64,000 nt of DNA from Ichthyophonus hoferi (GCA_002751075.1 NAOQ01000005.1:221433-285432); one strand, 5' to 3'. Positions 14,301 to 26,414 are shown, counted from the stretch's first letter. Program-made: numbers and translations. The notes: generated by a model from the letters alone, not told the origin.

Positions 14301-14584
14301 CGAAATCGATATGTATGAAAATGTATATGGGAAAACATAAAAAAAGAAAGATGGAGGTGAGAAGTGACAAAAGGCTATAGAGACAGATTTTCTTTTATGT
14401 GTATGTCTTAACGATATATAACTTGTACCTGATATATATTGTGGCTTGCTTTATAAAAAAACAATGAATACTATGAATTATATACTACAAACACCTATAA
14501 AAATATATAGAGAGATAGTCGGGTTATACATACGTCGTCGGCCCCGTCAGGTACAATCAGTAGACGAGTTTGGTCATGATCCAT
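2362..14584 (-). CDS. EF-hand/CorA fusion: CorA-type Mg2+ channel with two N-terminal EF-hands (17 exons, predicted 532 aa)
   Basis: Exons, 5' to 3': 14534-14584, 14057-14139, 13423-13507, 12797-12892, 12223-12336, 10821-10991, 9778-9852, 9015-9113, 8259-8307, 7642-7706, 6778-6929, 5886-5960, 5080-5160, 4626-4707, 4061-4165, 2894-2974, 2362-2496. Lengths sum to 1599 nt, and phases close at every junction. Residues 1-73 are acidic and probably disordered. EF-hand loops lie at about 111-122 (DNNGDGELTYGQ, Q at position 12) and 149-160 (DTDKSNTICLSE). From about residue 226 it follows bacterial CorA: VRWL, FELHPLA, RAKVDTF, HAIVDSAVDALVPV, LRPL, then TM1 (about 462-482), YGMNF (GMN 484-486), NMPEL and TM2 (about 499-518). 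This is a pentameric plasma-membrane or organellar Mg2+/divalent-cation channel. Known CorA subunits are about 320-350 aa, so about 200 N-terminal residues are extra. Uncertain joins: exon 3 donor (GTGGGT versus GTAACT), exon 10 acceptor (AAG|C) and donor (GTCTAT). Intron 11 uses a GC donor. Confidence 0.85.
2765..2875. repeat. GA-rich purine tract in last intron of the CorA gene
   Basis: Runs of gagagaaaga type on the plus strand. Read on the gene strand they give a long pyrimidine tract inside intron 16. Confidence 0.6.
3690..3905. repeat. AT-rich minisatellite of CATAA/CATAG pentamers
   Basis: Dense reiteration of taacatagtataacata-like units, built from ATAAC/ATAGT pentamers, inside CorA intron 15. 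It creates spurious open frames rich in Leu, Cys and Tyr in several phases. Confidence 0.75.
4820..5040. repeat. AT-rich minisatellite, TACATTATACTATAG-type units
   Basis: About a dozen imperfect copies of a 10-14 bp unit (acattatactataatac) in CorA intron 13, ending close to exon 13. Confidence 0.75.
6168..6196. repeat. (GACCC)n short repeat
   Basis: About four GACCC units in the GC-donor intron between exons 11 and 12 of the CorA gene. It is a small GC-rich island in an AT-rich intron. Confidence 0.6.
7500..7640. repeat. TATAATATAG / AAAATA low-complexity tract
   Basis: Imperfect tataatatag units followed by an (aaaat)n run, abutting the 3' edge of CorA exon 10. Confidence 0.6.
7785..7985. 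repeat. Low-complexity ATAGTATGATA tract with TA and CATG runs
   Basis: Reiterated tagtatgatatga units followed by (ta)n and (catgcatg) in CorA intron 9. Confidence 0.6.
9270..9340. repeat. (TATG)n microsatellite
   Basis: Tetranucleotide run of tatg/tgta in CorA intron 7. Confidence 0.6.
9945..10000. repeat. (AAT)n microsatellite
   Basis: Trinucleotide ataataataa run in CorA intron 6. Confidence 0.75.
11645..12185. repeat. CCTATATCC minisatellite with interstitial CCCTAAA blocks
   Basis: About 540 bp of imperfect hexa/heptamers (cctatatcctatatc) in CorA intron 5. Uninterrupted CCCTAAA units occur at about 11989-12014 and again near 12140-12153. The array generates open frames on the plus strand that are artefacts of composition. 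Confidence 0.8.
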
Positions 14585-15784
14585 ATTTGTTTACCTATAA
14601 TTAGAATTCGTGGTTATTATAGCAACAAAAACATCAGTACATGTTCATATAACTACCAACAATATAATAACGTAAATATTCTATTTCTCAACGGAAAAAA
14701 CATACATGTGCTAGAGTATGCTAGAGATTACAGTATAAAGATGAGTTTAGGTAATCAAATAATCATCGCAATAAATAAATAAAACATGGAAATAAAGGCT
14801 CGACGAACAATATACAAAAAAGGGGAGACAAATACATAAAGCTGACAAGGTTAAAAAGGAAATGGATAGAAAAACCAGACTGAGTAGCTGATGATACATA
14901 GTGATGTTAGTAAAGTGGAATTAAAAGCAAATAATAGGAATTGAGTGTCCCGCATAACTTGCTATTAACAAGGATATTAGCGTGCCTAATCAATAAAATA
15001 TATTTAACAATTCAGAATTTCGAAAAATTGAAGTGAAAAAAAGAAGCATTTGGACTACCTTAACACAGATATATGTAGCATGTGGTGAGTTATCTATTGT
15101 TTATATATTGCTCATACGCGTTGTGTTTCATAGAGATAAGAAAATACAAATGATACCCTGGAAACGATTGATCGATCGATAGGTATGTGGCTCATCCGAT
15201 ATTAGTTATTCACAATCTAGCCTTGACCTTAAAGAGAATATAAAACTAATTACATGGGATATACAGAGTTTAAATGTTTCCTTTAACCCACGTATATAAT
15301 GATAAAATGGTCGTATATTTAATTAATTTTGTTTATTTTTAGTTTTATTTATTCCATCTTCTTTAATGGGTATTGTTCCCGTAACGATTTCTTTAGATAT
15401 AACGTTTTTTAAAGCAACAGGTCCGAGAGGCCGGGTGCTTTCCCACTACACACTTGATTGGGTTTACGAAATGGAATGGTAGATTGTTATCTTCGTGAGA
15501 TTCTTCATGCTACACTGTCACTAATTGTTTTGAATGCATCTATGTTTACATAAACATAGTATTACTTAACCAAGTGCTGATATTATTACTTAACCTAACT
15601 ACTTATACCTATTTTATTAATCCTTATCTTTATGTTTTCTTTCATTACAAATTTAAGCGACATAATAGAGTGGCACGTAATTTAACGTGGGATGTAATTA
15701 TGAACAATAGGGGTGCCAAAAGGAGAACTTTCCCCCTTCAAGGAAAAATCACCATCAACATACAATTACAATAACCATACAGTT

Positions 15785-15935
15785 CTACTTATTGATATTT
15801 ATTTAAACAGGAATATTTAATTAATTTATCTATTTCTCTTTATAGCTATAATCATTCAATATTATTGGCAAATATTATTACATATGATCTGGAAAAAAGT
15901 TAGTACAATCTTTAGTTTTACTGATCAAAGGGAGA
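15785..15935 (+). repeat. Interspersed repeat family 'R2', partial copy
   Basis: Shares a run of blocks (AATTAATTT, TATAGCTATAAT, ATTACATATG, GGAAAAAAGTTAGT, GATCAAA) with copies near 51395-51560 and 43735-43990. No coding capacity is visible. Confidence 0.5.
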
Positions 15936-16678
15936 ACAAATAAAAGAATTTTTTTATAGAAATTATAGCTTTAAAGAAAGGTTATAGAAAAAAGGGTTTC
16001 AAAACTTGAAAAACATCTAAACTTTATTTTATGGCTTACATATCGCAGATAACAAAAAAAAATGAATCAATGGTTTTTCACTACACTAAAAGACGTTAAA
16101 AAATTCAATTTATTTGCTCTCCTTTTTATCGGGGAAATTATCCTTTTGATCGAAAACCCCTATAATAAGCAATGCCGGAACGTTATTTGGACATGATGTT
16201 GGAAGAATATAAAACTCATTTCTGGGTTTATTTAAGAGAATTAATAACAGTTCAATAGTAATTATATGGTGCCACTTCATATAATTAATAAATTAGAAAC
16301 ATTAACCAATGCCTTCTAAGTATAAAACCTAACGGAGATTTGGATAAATCTTGGCATGGTATATATATATACGGGATATCACCAGCCAACATATAAATAT
16401 TTGTGTATGTACATAAATAGTCATTATTTTGTATCTAATAATAAATGCATGCAACATGTCACTTTTCGTCTATTTCGTATCAAGTTTGAAATGCATTGAC
16501 ACGCTAAAACTTCAAAAAAGTAAACGAGTAGTATCTAACTAAAAACGTTTCATACAGTGCGGTATTGTTAAGTAACTGTGTATAGCCTTAAGTATGTTTA
16601 CTTAAGCACATTAAATCACCCTTTCTATCAGATATAGTAACATATACAACTATTCAACATAGGCAATATAACCACGAT

Positions 16679-16960
16679 TATAATTAGCTAATTAACTAAA
16701 GCTGGGATAAGTACTTCATAAATAAAATGCTATATTTAGAAAGCATAAAAAGGTTCCGTCTGAGACAGACAGGGAACTCTTTATTCGATAGTGATGTCGA
16801 ATAAAGGCCATATAGTTTTAATCCCAAGTTTTCTGCTTTCAATAGTCGGCTGCCACCCAGGTTCACCTGAGTAGAAAAATTTCTACACAGGCTGAAATCG
16901 GCAAAAGCTATCAATCTTTTTCTTGAAATTATAGAACTTTCCACGTTGACAATACCCAGT
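16679..16960 (+). repeat. LTR-like interspersed repeat 'R1' (solo-LTR-like fossil)
   Basis: One of five copies in the window. The others are near 26788-26960, 54655-54885 and, inverted, 41945-42123 and 42612-42751. Shared order: TAATTATCTAATTAAT, a TATA-like TATAAAAAGG, GTCTGAGACAGA, then AATAAAGG and GGCTGCCACC. TATA box followed by poly(A) signal is LTR-like. No internal region is seen, so this looks like an old solo element. Confidence 0.5.
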
Positions 16961-17773
16961 CGCCATCACTGCGACTTCCAGCTACCAATAAGTAAACGTG
17001 CTTTCGGTGAGCCTCCCAAAAGACCCTACGTGAGTCACGTGTCTAAAAGACCTGAATTCGGTATTCCCTCAATTATTATTGAATAGTTGGTCACAGCAAC
17101 AAACTTCTCTAACTATTCTCAACAGTAAGCGACGCCATAATTGCTACAATAGGTATTTTTTTTTTAAAAAAAAAAAAACAGCAACTTAACATAATGATAA
17201 TTTAGATTATTCAAGATTACACATCTACATCTAAGGTCGTGCAAAAGAGAAACTTGTTTGCAACAATAGGGAATTATTCGAACGCATCTATTTTAATAGA
17301 AACCAAAAGCCCGAGATCGTCCCGAAAAACAAAGTTTTCGGCTCCTTCCTAACATGATCGTCTTGACCTAACACTAATTTGTCATCAAACCTCGAATACA
17401 AAAAGCTATTGGGCGCTTCAAATAAATATCCAATCAGATTGAATATAATTATTTAAACCTATCGCATTTAAGATTGAATCAATGTTTGCATTTACTCAAG
17501 GAGAACAGCTGCCTGATTTTTTTTTCTTAGGTTTGTTTGAATTAAATTGAGAATCGTTCTTTCATAAAATAATGAAAGCTCATATTGACTAATTGATCAA
17601 CATAGTAGAATACCCATAAAAATATAAACAGGTAAGGATATAGCTTGAACTAGAATAGTCCCAACCATTGTATACAAGGTAGCTGTATACTGACTATCAC
17701 AACTATATCCAAAATATATACCAGTCACACGCATATATCTCCAGAGTTATCGGGATATGTTATATTATCCAGA

Positions 17774-18935
17774 CTAGTCCCTGGGCTCATAAGCATTATG
17801 ATTGTGGTCATCCTCCGAACAGCTGTCACTCTCGGAAGAGCTTTCGCCAAAGGGTCTCTGCTTCTTGAATATACAGCACTCTAGAGAGAGTGTGTGTGGG
17901 AGAAGGACAGAAAGGAAGAGGGGGAGAGAGAGGGAGAGGGAGAGGAACTTGAAGAGAGAGAGACGGTGGGAAACATATATAAAGAAATAGGGAAAAAGAA
18001 AAAAAAAGAAAAAAAGGGAAAATTTAAGGTATATTAGGGACTGAAAGACAGCCTAGCAACACCAAATAGAGATTTTACTAATTACACTATGTTGCCATGA
18101 TAACACCTGAGATAGTTCTGTATCGACCACTGTTTAAATATAGTGTAGTATTATACAATTGTCATAGAGCATACAATACAGATAATATACTGGAAGATAT
18201 GTGTTGCTATGGCAATTGAAAAAAATGACCAAGAAGAGTCAGTCTTCTATTTATGCCTCAATCTTTACATTTATCTTATAGTACATTCAGAAGATAGTAT
18301 TAGTATACTCAAATGATAGGTAATGCTAAGGCTTTATTACAAAACATATCTTTTACGGATTGGATGAAATTAAATAGACTTGAAATAATATAAATGCACA
18401 AGTAAACAATAAACATATTTAAGATATATTTAATACATTGCCATTGCATTTAAAAAAAATTTAACTAGAAAACCCCTTTCAAACCGAGTCGCTTATTTAT
18501 ATTGAATATAGAGAGCATAAAAATAAAAACCCATCTATACAAATCCACGTTTATAGATATAAACACATAAATCGTATCGTATATAAGCAAGCTAACAACA
18601 TTAATAAGAAACTATAAAAACCACAGAGAAGTATATAGATAAATATAAATATCTACAAAATAAACAAATATATATATATATATATATATGTACATATTTC
18701 TTTATGCATAGAGGTATCAACGTACTTTTAGATTTTTTCTTTTTCATATGCTCGTTGTCTATTGTATCCTTGGACCAAGACACCCTAGGTCCCTCGGTAG
18801 GGGGCGTTTGCAGGTGAAATTGAACAGTCTAGTGGGGTCCATGGACTGTTAGTATGGATATATACGTAATATATATAATAGAGGTATATATTTTAATGTA
18901 ATTGCAATTTCAGTGCGTTGATATGTATGTCTGAT

Positions 18936-18970
<35 letters not shown>

Positions 18971-19778
18971 TTATCTGTGTTTGGTTTTATATCTCCGTAG
19001 TTATTACGCATTATTTGCTTATATCTGCTACAATTTGCATGTTCATATACATATACATACATACATACAATTCACCTCACTTATTCTTTTCAGCCACCCG
19101 CCCCCAACCCCATCCCCCAAAACGCGCTTTTCTATAGTATTCTTACATACATAGTGCTCGCTATCAAAATAAAAATACAAATAACTAATATTACTCCTAA
19201 ATAGTAAGCATTAAGATGATAAATACAGTACTGTCCAGTTATGGTAAGAATATTGCATGTTAATAAGTTATAAATACATACAGACTATAGTCACTACTAC
19301 AAAAAGGAAGGAAACATGTCCAGAGGCCCTGTTGAAATATTAAGATAACCAGGATATATATTATAACATCGCAAAAGAAAACCAACTATATTTATAAAGG
19401 ATCATAATTGAAGTATAACACAGTGAAATATGTTCTAATATAAGTATCACATACAAATATGACCGTCCCTCTCTCTCTCTTCCCATCTCTCTCTTAATCT
19501 TTCCCTCCCTCTACCCCTCTCCCCGTCTCTCTTCCTCTATTTCTATCCAAATCTTCGCAAATATCTAGTATGTTGGCGTCTGCGACCTAATAATAATAAA
19601 GGTAAAAGCTGGCAATGGTAGGTCTTGTATTAGAGAATAAAAACTTGAGGAAGGTGAGAAAAAAAAAAGAAGAAAGAATAAAGAGGAGTAAAGAACATGG
19701 AAATAAAGTAACCTGTGTTCTGGGTGTGACCTGAGTGAAGGTACTACTACCAACAGAGGGCTGACGTATATTGGACAT
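17774..19778 (-). CDS. PPP1R11: Protein phosphatase 1 regulatory inhibitor subunit 11 (inhibitor-3), 91 aa
   Basis: Three exons: 19713-19778, 18726-18828, 17774-17880 (276 nt, phases close). The family core is clear: RVSWSKDTIDNEHM matches the RVxF-type PP1-docking segment (KVEWTSDTVDNEHM in vertebrates, from memory), and KKCCIFKKQRPFGESSSESD matches the Cys-rich C-terminal block. The C-terminus is acidic and His-rich. The protein is an intrinsically disordered PP1 inhibitor that binds the catalytic subunit; the vertebrate protein has also been described as having ubiquitin ligase activity through the Cys region. At 91 aa it is shorter than the human protein (about 126 aa), lacking the Pro-rich tail. 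The start is the ATG at 19778, the only one in frame in exon 1. The exon 3 acceptor follows an unusually long pyrimidine tract. It is divergent from WDR4. Confidence 0.87.
17885..18015. repeat. GA-rich purine tract (long polypyrimidine tract of PPP1R11 intron 2)
   Basis: More than 100 bp of nearly pure purine (gagagaggga units) lying against the PPP1R11 exon 3 acceptor. On the transcribed strand it is a CT-rich tract leading to CTCTCTCTAG. Confidence 0.7.
18660..18692. repeat. (TA)n microsatellite in PPP1R11 intron 2
   Basis: Run of about twelve TA units. Many other introns in the window carry similar runs of 8-15 units, for example 18938-18970, 23047-23068 and 56992-57020. Confidence 0.7.
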
Positions 19779-20283
19779 GATGAATGTATAATAATAGAAA
19801 TAATTTTATATATATGCTATATATATGCTATGTATATCTGTAGAGATAGGTCCAAATGAATAAATATTGTTATACTAATTGAAGCTGTGAATACAATAAA
19901 TTAGTATGCGATAGATTATATTACGCTTCATGAGCCGCTACGCATCACGTCATTAACCATTACGTCAGAGGCGGCCGGAATTATATACATATATTATAAA
20001 GAAATATAGGACTTCATGAATTATTTTAAATTACCCAGTCCTTTGTTAAAATACAATTACTGAAATGTTTTAGTTATCCCCTATATCAAATTTCTATACT
20101 TCAATTATCGGACAGTAATTTTGTCACATAACTTGAGTGATTAAACTCGCACGTGCATACGTATAAACATAATATATAATATAAAACACATTGTATATAC
20201 TAGTTTTATGTATTAGTAGAGATCGAGAGTTATATATATTATACCTTCATCTCTCCCTTTCCCTTTCTGCCGAATACATTAAC
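19779..20283. promoter_or_regulatory. Shared divergent promoter region of PPP1R11 and WDR4
   Basis: The two start codons are 505 bp apart and point away from each other. The stretch at about 19925-19982 is relatively GC-rich and holds CACGTCA, TTACGTCA (CRE-like half sites) and GGCCGGAA (ETS-like core), a combination common in animal housekeeping promoters. No TATA box is in a convincing position for either gene. The sites are seen; the promoter role is inferred. Confidence 0.55.
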
Positions 20284-23200
20284 ATGAGTGCTCATATCAT
20301 CCCTCATCCTATCTCCTCCTCTACTGTAGTAGTAGTTGATGGTGATCGTTTCCGTGTCTTTGACCTTTTGTACGTACTTCTAACATAACCCACACACGTG
20401 CATGCATGTATGCATATTTGTCTTACATTTCCTTTTTCTCTTGTCTCACACTTGTTGTAATACCTTCCTAAAAGCTGTTTTTATTTTCTTCTAATATATA
20501 TATGCATATCTCACCTTTGTCTTCTCTCTTTTCTCTTACATGCTATAATACCTTCTTTAAAATTATGTTTATATTTTCCTAGCTGTCTTCTAGTTTTTAA
20601 AAGTAGATACATCTCCTCTCATCCCATGTTGTATTTATTTTGCACTCTCAACAATAATTTTTATTTTTCAATCTTTACTTTCCTTCTTCATACAACCCTT
20701 GCATACATGCCATCATACCATGATACATACTATTATGTACCAAGCATTACAATGCAATATAATACACCAAAATTCAATTGCCACACTAGTCATGAAAAAT
20801 TAATCTTCCTCTCATTACCTAATTACAATACTTTCACTCTAGAACAAAGTCATCTATTACACCAGAGTTCCCTGAAGTTAAAGCCACAGTGGAAGAGAGT
20901 GAGGAGAAAGGAAAGAAGAAGAAGGAAAAGAAGGCCAAACTGGAAGGAGATCAGGTAGGGGGAGGTGGGGAATGGAGTTGGTTTTTGGTTATGGCGTGCT
21001 TATATATATATATATATATTCTCCCATATTATCATATTTACTTACGATCATATTTATGTACTATTATGCATACCATCATACATACTATCATATATGCCCA
21101 TTAGTATAATCCTTTTCATTCATTGGGTCATATATTTTATCCCCACTCCCACTAGACCTTAACCACTAGTTATTATTACAGGAGGAAGATGAGAACGAAG
21201 ATGGCAGCCGTGCTTTGCTATATGTCGTTTTTTCACCGAAAGGAGATCGTTTGGCAACCGTCGATGGTATGAAGTGTATGTGCGTGTGGGATACCAACAC
21301 TTGGACTTGTATTGGGACTAGGTAAGCTGTAGCTTATAGTATTGTGTTTTATATATAGGTACATATTAGTGTTATAAAATGATATATATGAGTGTGTATG
21401 CATGCATATATATTGATATGTAAGCTATCATGCTATTATGCTAAACTTTATTGTATTGTATTATATTACATTATATTACACTATCCTATATTCTCTGCTG
21501 TAGCCCCTTAAATTTCCCCTTTTCATTGTCTTCCCCATCTCATTGTCCCGGACAACTAACCAATCATACCATCCAATCGCATACCCAGCATGGCAACCCG
21601 TCGTCCCTCTCGCATGATCTTCTCTGCCGATGGAGAGACCTTATTCGTCGCTGATAAGGCTGGTGACGTATACTCGTAAGTAATTGGCTAACCAAGGGAA
21701 TAAATATAGTTGATTGGATAATGTCTAGTGATGTATGTCTATAAGTTTGTTGCAATTTCCTTTTCATTTTTCTATATTGATTTTGTCTTTGTGTTGTAGA
21801 TAGGTAATATATTTATATATATACCCCTGTGACTATGTGCTAAGTGTTTTAGTAATATTGGTTGTTTCATGCTGTTAAGGGTAGTGCTGGGTAATGGAAT
21901 GAAATATAAACCGCAATGTATAATATATTGCAGCATTGGCTAGACGATTATGTTACAACATCACTGTATTATTGTACCAAAAGACCCTGTAAGTATTATG
22001 CAGTAGTATGCTATGATTATTATAATAGATGTAAGTGTAGAATAGTTATAATAAAGATTGGTTGTTGCCTGGGCTATCTATTTATCTCATTAATAAAACC
22101 AGTGAGATCAAATGGAATTTATGCCTACCTATCGCTATCGTCTATGTATTTTTTGGGGGGTGGGGATGGGTTTGAAAATGAGGGTTCATATGGAAGGTCG
22201 TCACATCATTTGATAAACTGACTACCAATAAAAATATGTTTTCTAGTGTCTTTTTGCATAACAACCAATAGCCATCTATATATAGATATTATTCTGACTT
22301 CCCAATCACAGATTTTGTGTGGCAGATATGGCACAACCAATGAAATTGGTTCTGGGGATCCTTACCATGTTAATGGATGTGGTATGATTGGCTACTATCT
22401 CCCTTTTCTATCGAGTCATGCATACATACATACATACGATGGTATTATCTAATTAAACATCCTTTCCATTTCTTGCGCAACCAAACATTATCTCTCTCGT
22501 CACCCAGTCTTTTCATTCAGTAATATAGTACTATATATTTAAATTTTATTATTTTATTTTTTAATGCTTGAATTTGAAATAGCTATCATTTTAATTTTTA
22601 GTTCTTTTAAATACTTGGCATTGAATTGTAATTTTTGTTAAAACATCGATCATTTAAAAAGGTTAAATACTAGCATGTATAGTATATATATTCCAAAAGA
22701 TAATATATAGTATATAAATTAACAACTAGACACAAATCAATTCATTTTTTTACTATGGATACATTGCATTTCTATTATTCTATTTTACATATTATAGTAA
22801 TATGATAATGTATTACTATTCTTCATTCTCTTGACCTTTCTCCCTCTCCATACATGCCTTTATACCAACACTACTTCGTATCACAATCACTTTCATATTC
22901 CTTTTGCAAAGATGTGGTAGACTTTACTTCTTGAACTCTATGCAGTTTCATTTGGGAATACATGTATGATTTTAATAGTGAAGAATGGTTGGTCATAAAT
23001 CAGCCATGATGGGTCATTTAATTAATGTGTTGGATTTTCATTTAGCTATATATATATATATATATATGATGTAGGAAAAAAGGCTACCCCCTAATCGTTG
23101 AGCCCAAGAAGGAATCTTATAATGTGTTAAATTTTAAAGTTGTGTGTATGGTTCTTGAGGAAAAACTGTGTTATATATTTATTTTTTAAAGAGGTGATAT

Positions 23201-26061
23201 TACTGAGGCATTGGCTCCAGATCATCTACATTCTATCATAAAAGAGCTTAAATAGATCAGTTTTATAATCAACGCGTAATGAAGCAATTATTCTTTGTAG
23301 GAATCGCTTTTGTAATCTTGACGTCATTGTGTGCTGACCAGCTGAAACTGAGCACAGGTGGTGACCAGCAACGGCAAGTACATCATTACGGCCGACCGTG
23401 ATGATAAGGCACGAATCAGCGCCTACCCTAACACATACAATATCCAATCATTCTGTCTGGGTCACACCAAGTAAATTCCTATCTATCTCCTTATTGATGA
23501 TGTGTTCTTAGACACTTTATTTTACTGGATTCCTATTCATCTGCTATTTCCTTTTTCTCTTTTCTTCTTACATTTAATATTTTTCTCTTTTTTATTTTCT
23601 ATTGGTCTACAATTTTATTGCTTCCGTCATTCAGTCAGATATGTGGGTATGATTACCTATATAAAAACTATAATCCAACCGGAATATAGGATGTATAATG
23701 GCCGTGTATGTATATTACACAAGCTTCAAGTAATTCATATTACTAAGAACATAATGAGCTACAATCCGTTGAGATTGCAATGTATCTTATTACATTACCC
23801 AATCATAACAAGTACATTCCACAGCATGGTAACTAGCCTGTGCCTCCCAGAGCACCAATCAGATCTTCTGGTAACAGGAAGTGGAGATGGTAGTATTAGA
23901 GTATGGCGCTATATGGATGGTAGCTGTCTTTCTACTCACAAGTACCACGCCAATGTGGGAGAGGGAGAGGAGGAAGAGGTAAATACATATAGGACCTTGT
24001 ATTTAGGGCTGTAGGAACATAATAATGTGTTGTGTTTATGTACTCTTGTGGTGCCTGGAATTGTCACAATTGTTGGGTACAAACTTGATTTGATGGCTGC
24101 TATTATGCATTATTGGATTTTTTTCGATTAAAATCAAATCATCAATCGATAAGTGAATTTGCAATAGTATCGAATATTGTTTTATATTTGGTTTAACTAT
24201 CCAAAGATGGAATAATAGGTATAATCCAATAGGTTCATTGTGGCTATCAATTCGATCTTAAATGTGATATCTCACCAATATATATCATGTAATAAGGAAG
24301 ATTAACACTTATTTGGTTAATATCTTGGTGTGTGTGATGTGATTCGATGTGAAAGGAAAGGTAATAAGGGAGAGGTTGGGCTATGTAGGAGGGGCTTACC
24401 CAATGGAAATGCTCTGTTTATATGGTTATGATTGGTCGTGTTAAGGAAGTAGTGGACCATTGAAAATGTTATGTATGCTGTGTTGTAATATGATTGGTTA
24501 TGCTCAGGCAATGGGCTGACCAATGGAATAGTACTGTATACCATGATTGGGAGAAGGATGGAAGGGATGGTAATACAATACACATGATGGGGATATAATG
24601 CTAACACTATTAGTGGAATATCATCAGATCATTGTGAACGGAATCACCTACAATACTATTACTGGTCACCTGGCTGTGTCCATCGAAGGGTAACCCCCTT
24701 TTCCCTCTCTCGCCTTTCTGTGATATGAATTCAATAAGATCAATAGGATAATCTTATCATTCTCATCTACTAATGACCTGCCACTTTATAAAACGTTTTT
24801 TATCCTTTCTAATCTTCCTCTGCCAGTTGTTTTTATTGAATGAATATCATATGTAAATTGACATGCAAGTAGCATTTTTATTTATATTATTACCTTAGGA
24901 TTATGTATTGCTGTAACTTAACTATTCATTAGTATTCTGCCCGGGGTATTTAATTATGTCATCTCAACTAATTGATTTGTCTCGATATACGGGCTTGTGT
25001 AATAAAAATGATCCTAACCGAATCATATCGTGGATTACAGAGGTGCTACAGTGTACCTTCATCAAGTAGATGCCAACGGTCAAACCACCGCTATTCAATC
25101 ATTGACCTTTGAATCACCTGTGGTTGGTTGCAAGTTTGGTTCCGCTGGACGCCTTTGGATTGCCATGGAGTCAGGCAAAATGACTGCATATGATTGGAAC
25201 AATACGGAGGTTGGTTTTTTATATATATAAGCTGCATGCTGTATTTAAGAAGACATTTACTATTAGTTGATAAAATGTTGCAGCAATGGGACCGGGTAAG
25301 ATATAATAAAGTAAAAGGACTAATTGGTTGATATTTAATTTATTTATTTAATCAGTCCGGGCTGGGTATAGTAATAAATATAGGTATGATCTCTTGGTAC
25401 GTGATTGGGAAGCTACATCTAATGAACATACCGATAATGCTACTATAAGGGGCTAATATGCTAAACAATAACTCGTCTTTGTTTCTCTCTCCATCTCTTT
25501 TTTTGTCTTACAGTATGCATCTGTTGAAGCGGACGAAGCTATGCAATATCTTAATAGCAACTCCAAGTTTGGAGGTAAATAACTCTATCTCAATCGTACT
25601 TCCTTGAATACATAACTTGAATTACATGTAATAAGTGTAAAACGCTGAACAGATCTATATGATAGGTTCCTATCTATTGGCTCGCTGTTTTCTCTATCTA
25701 CCTAACTTCTTACCTACCTGCTTCTCTTCATCCATCGCCATTATTATTATTATGTCTCCTATTCTTACTCCACCCATTATTTACTCTCGCCTCTATACAC
25801 TATTAATCACTACTTACTCTATCTTACGCAGTGATCCATTGTAAAGGAAGACCCTTCCACGATCTACAAAGACGTCCTTTAGACTGCACTCACGAGTATA
25901 GGGAGAGAAAAGAGAAGAGGCTGCAGGCACTCAAATTGAAACAGGAAGAGAAAGAAAAAGAGAAAGAGATCACCCCTGCCAAGAGGGCATCTGAAACTGA
26001 TGAGTCCGAGCTTAAGAGAGTTCGTTTTGAGGAAGAAAATGAAGTTAAGATGATGGATTGA
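20284..26061 (+). CDS. WDR4: WDR4 / TRM82, non-catalytic WD-repeat subunit of tRNA m7G46 methyltransferase (about 418 aa)
   Basis: Exons: 20284-20373, 20868-20954, 21182-21321, 21589-21675, 23075-23138 (tentative), 23358-23470, 23825-23978, 24628-24689, 25041-25209, 25514-25574, 25832-26061; total 1257 nt, close to the human length (412 aa). Diagnostic blocks are [57 protein letters not shown] and a Lys/Glu-rich C-terminal tail ([17 protein letters not shown]). In the family WDR4 binds METTL1 and positions the tRNA so that G46 becomes m7G. A Lys/Glu insertion at residues 31-59 lies between blades 1 and 2. Exon 5 closes the phase, but the usual LGHxSML motif is not seen, so it may be wrong. 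Exons 1-2 use weaker sites (TAC|GTACTT, GAG|TTC). The start ATG was chosen because the reading frame upstream is low-complexity. Confidence 0.85.
24370..24560 (+). repeat. Imperfect tandem repeat in a WDR4 intron (ATGATTGGT units)
   Basis: Units beginning ATGATTGG at about 24428, 24490 and 24543 share GACCAATGGAA and TATGC/TATAC blocks, with spacing of about 62 and 53 bp. A partial unit precedes them. Confidence 0.5.
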
Positions 26062-26346
26062 AAAGGTTTTGTTAGGTTAGGGTTAGAGAGATGAAGTCAT
26101 AGTATATGCATTACTTTTGTTAATTTGCATTTTATTCTTTATAGTTAAATTTTCCTTGGTAAATAACAGTAGGGCGAGGGGAAGGGAAATGGAAGGTACT
26201 GGGTTATGGCTTATAGACATGGGCTTGGAGAGAGACCTGTATGCATATATACATACTATCATTCTACGCATACATATATCCATACAGACTTTCTAGACAG
26301 GGGGTTTTATCGCCCAGTTTGTACCTATATAATACTGATCCTACCT

Positions 26347-26352
26347 AATAAA
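26347..26352 (+). promoter_or_regulatory. Candidate poly(A) signal of WDR4
   Basis: AATAAA 286 nt after the WDR4 stop codon. It is the first one on this strand that I noticed. Confidence 0.4.
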
Positions 26353-26414
26353 GTAGTGATCAATCGATGACCTATAGAAACACATAGAAAAATTACACGC
26401 CCGATTGATCAACT

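Larger units (their letters stand above)
14585..17773. other. Intergenic DNA between the CorA and PPP1R11 genes
   Basis: No supported exon. It contains an interspersed repeat piece near 15785-15935, an LTR-like repeat at 16679-16960 and a T11A13 snap-back tract near 17157-17180. Confidence 0.5.

Noticed and set aside
16696-16944. 82-codon minus-strand frame
   Set aside because: Lies wholly inside a non-coding LTR-like repeat; other copies of the repeat do not keep it open.
17157-17180. T11A13 tract (also 7172-7193, 51368-51382, 56245-56257) as transposon ends
   Set aside because: Such T-run/A-run junctions recur without shared flanks, so simple low-complexity sequence is enough to explain them.
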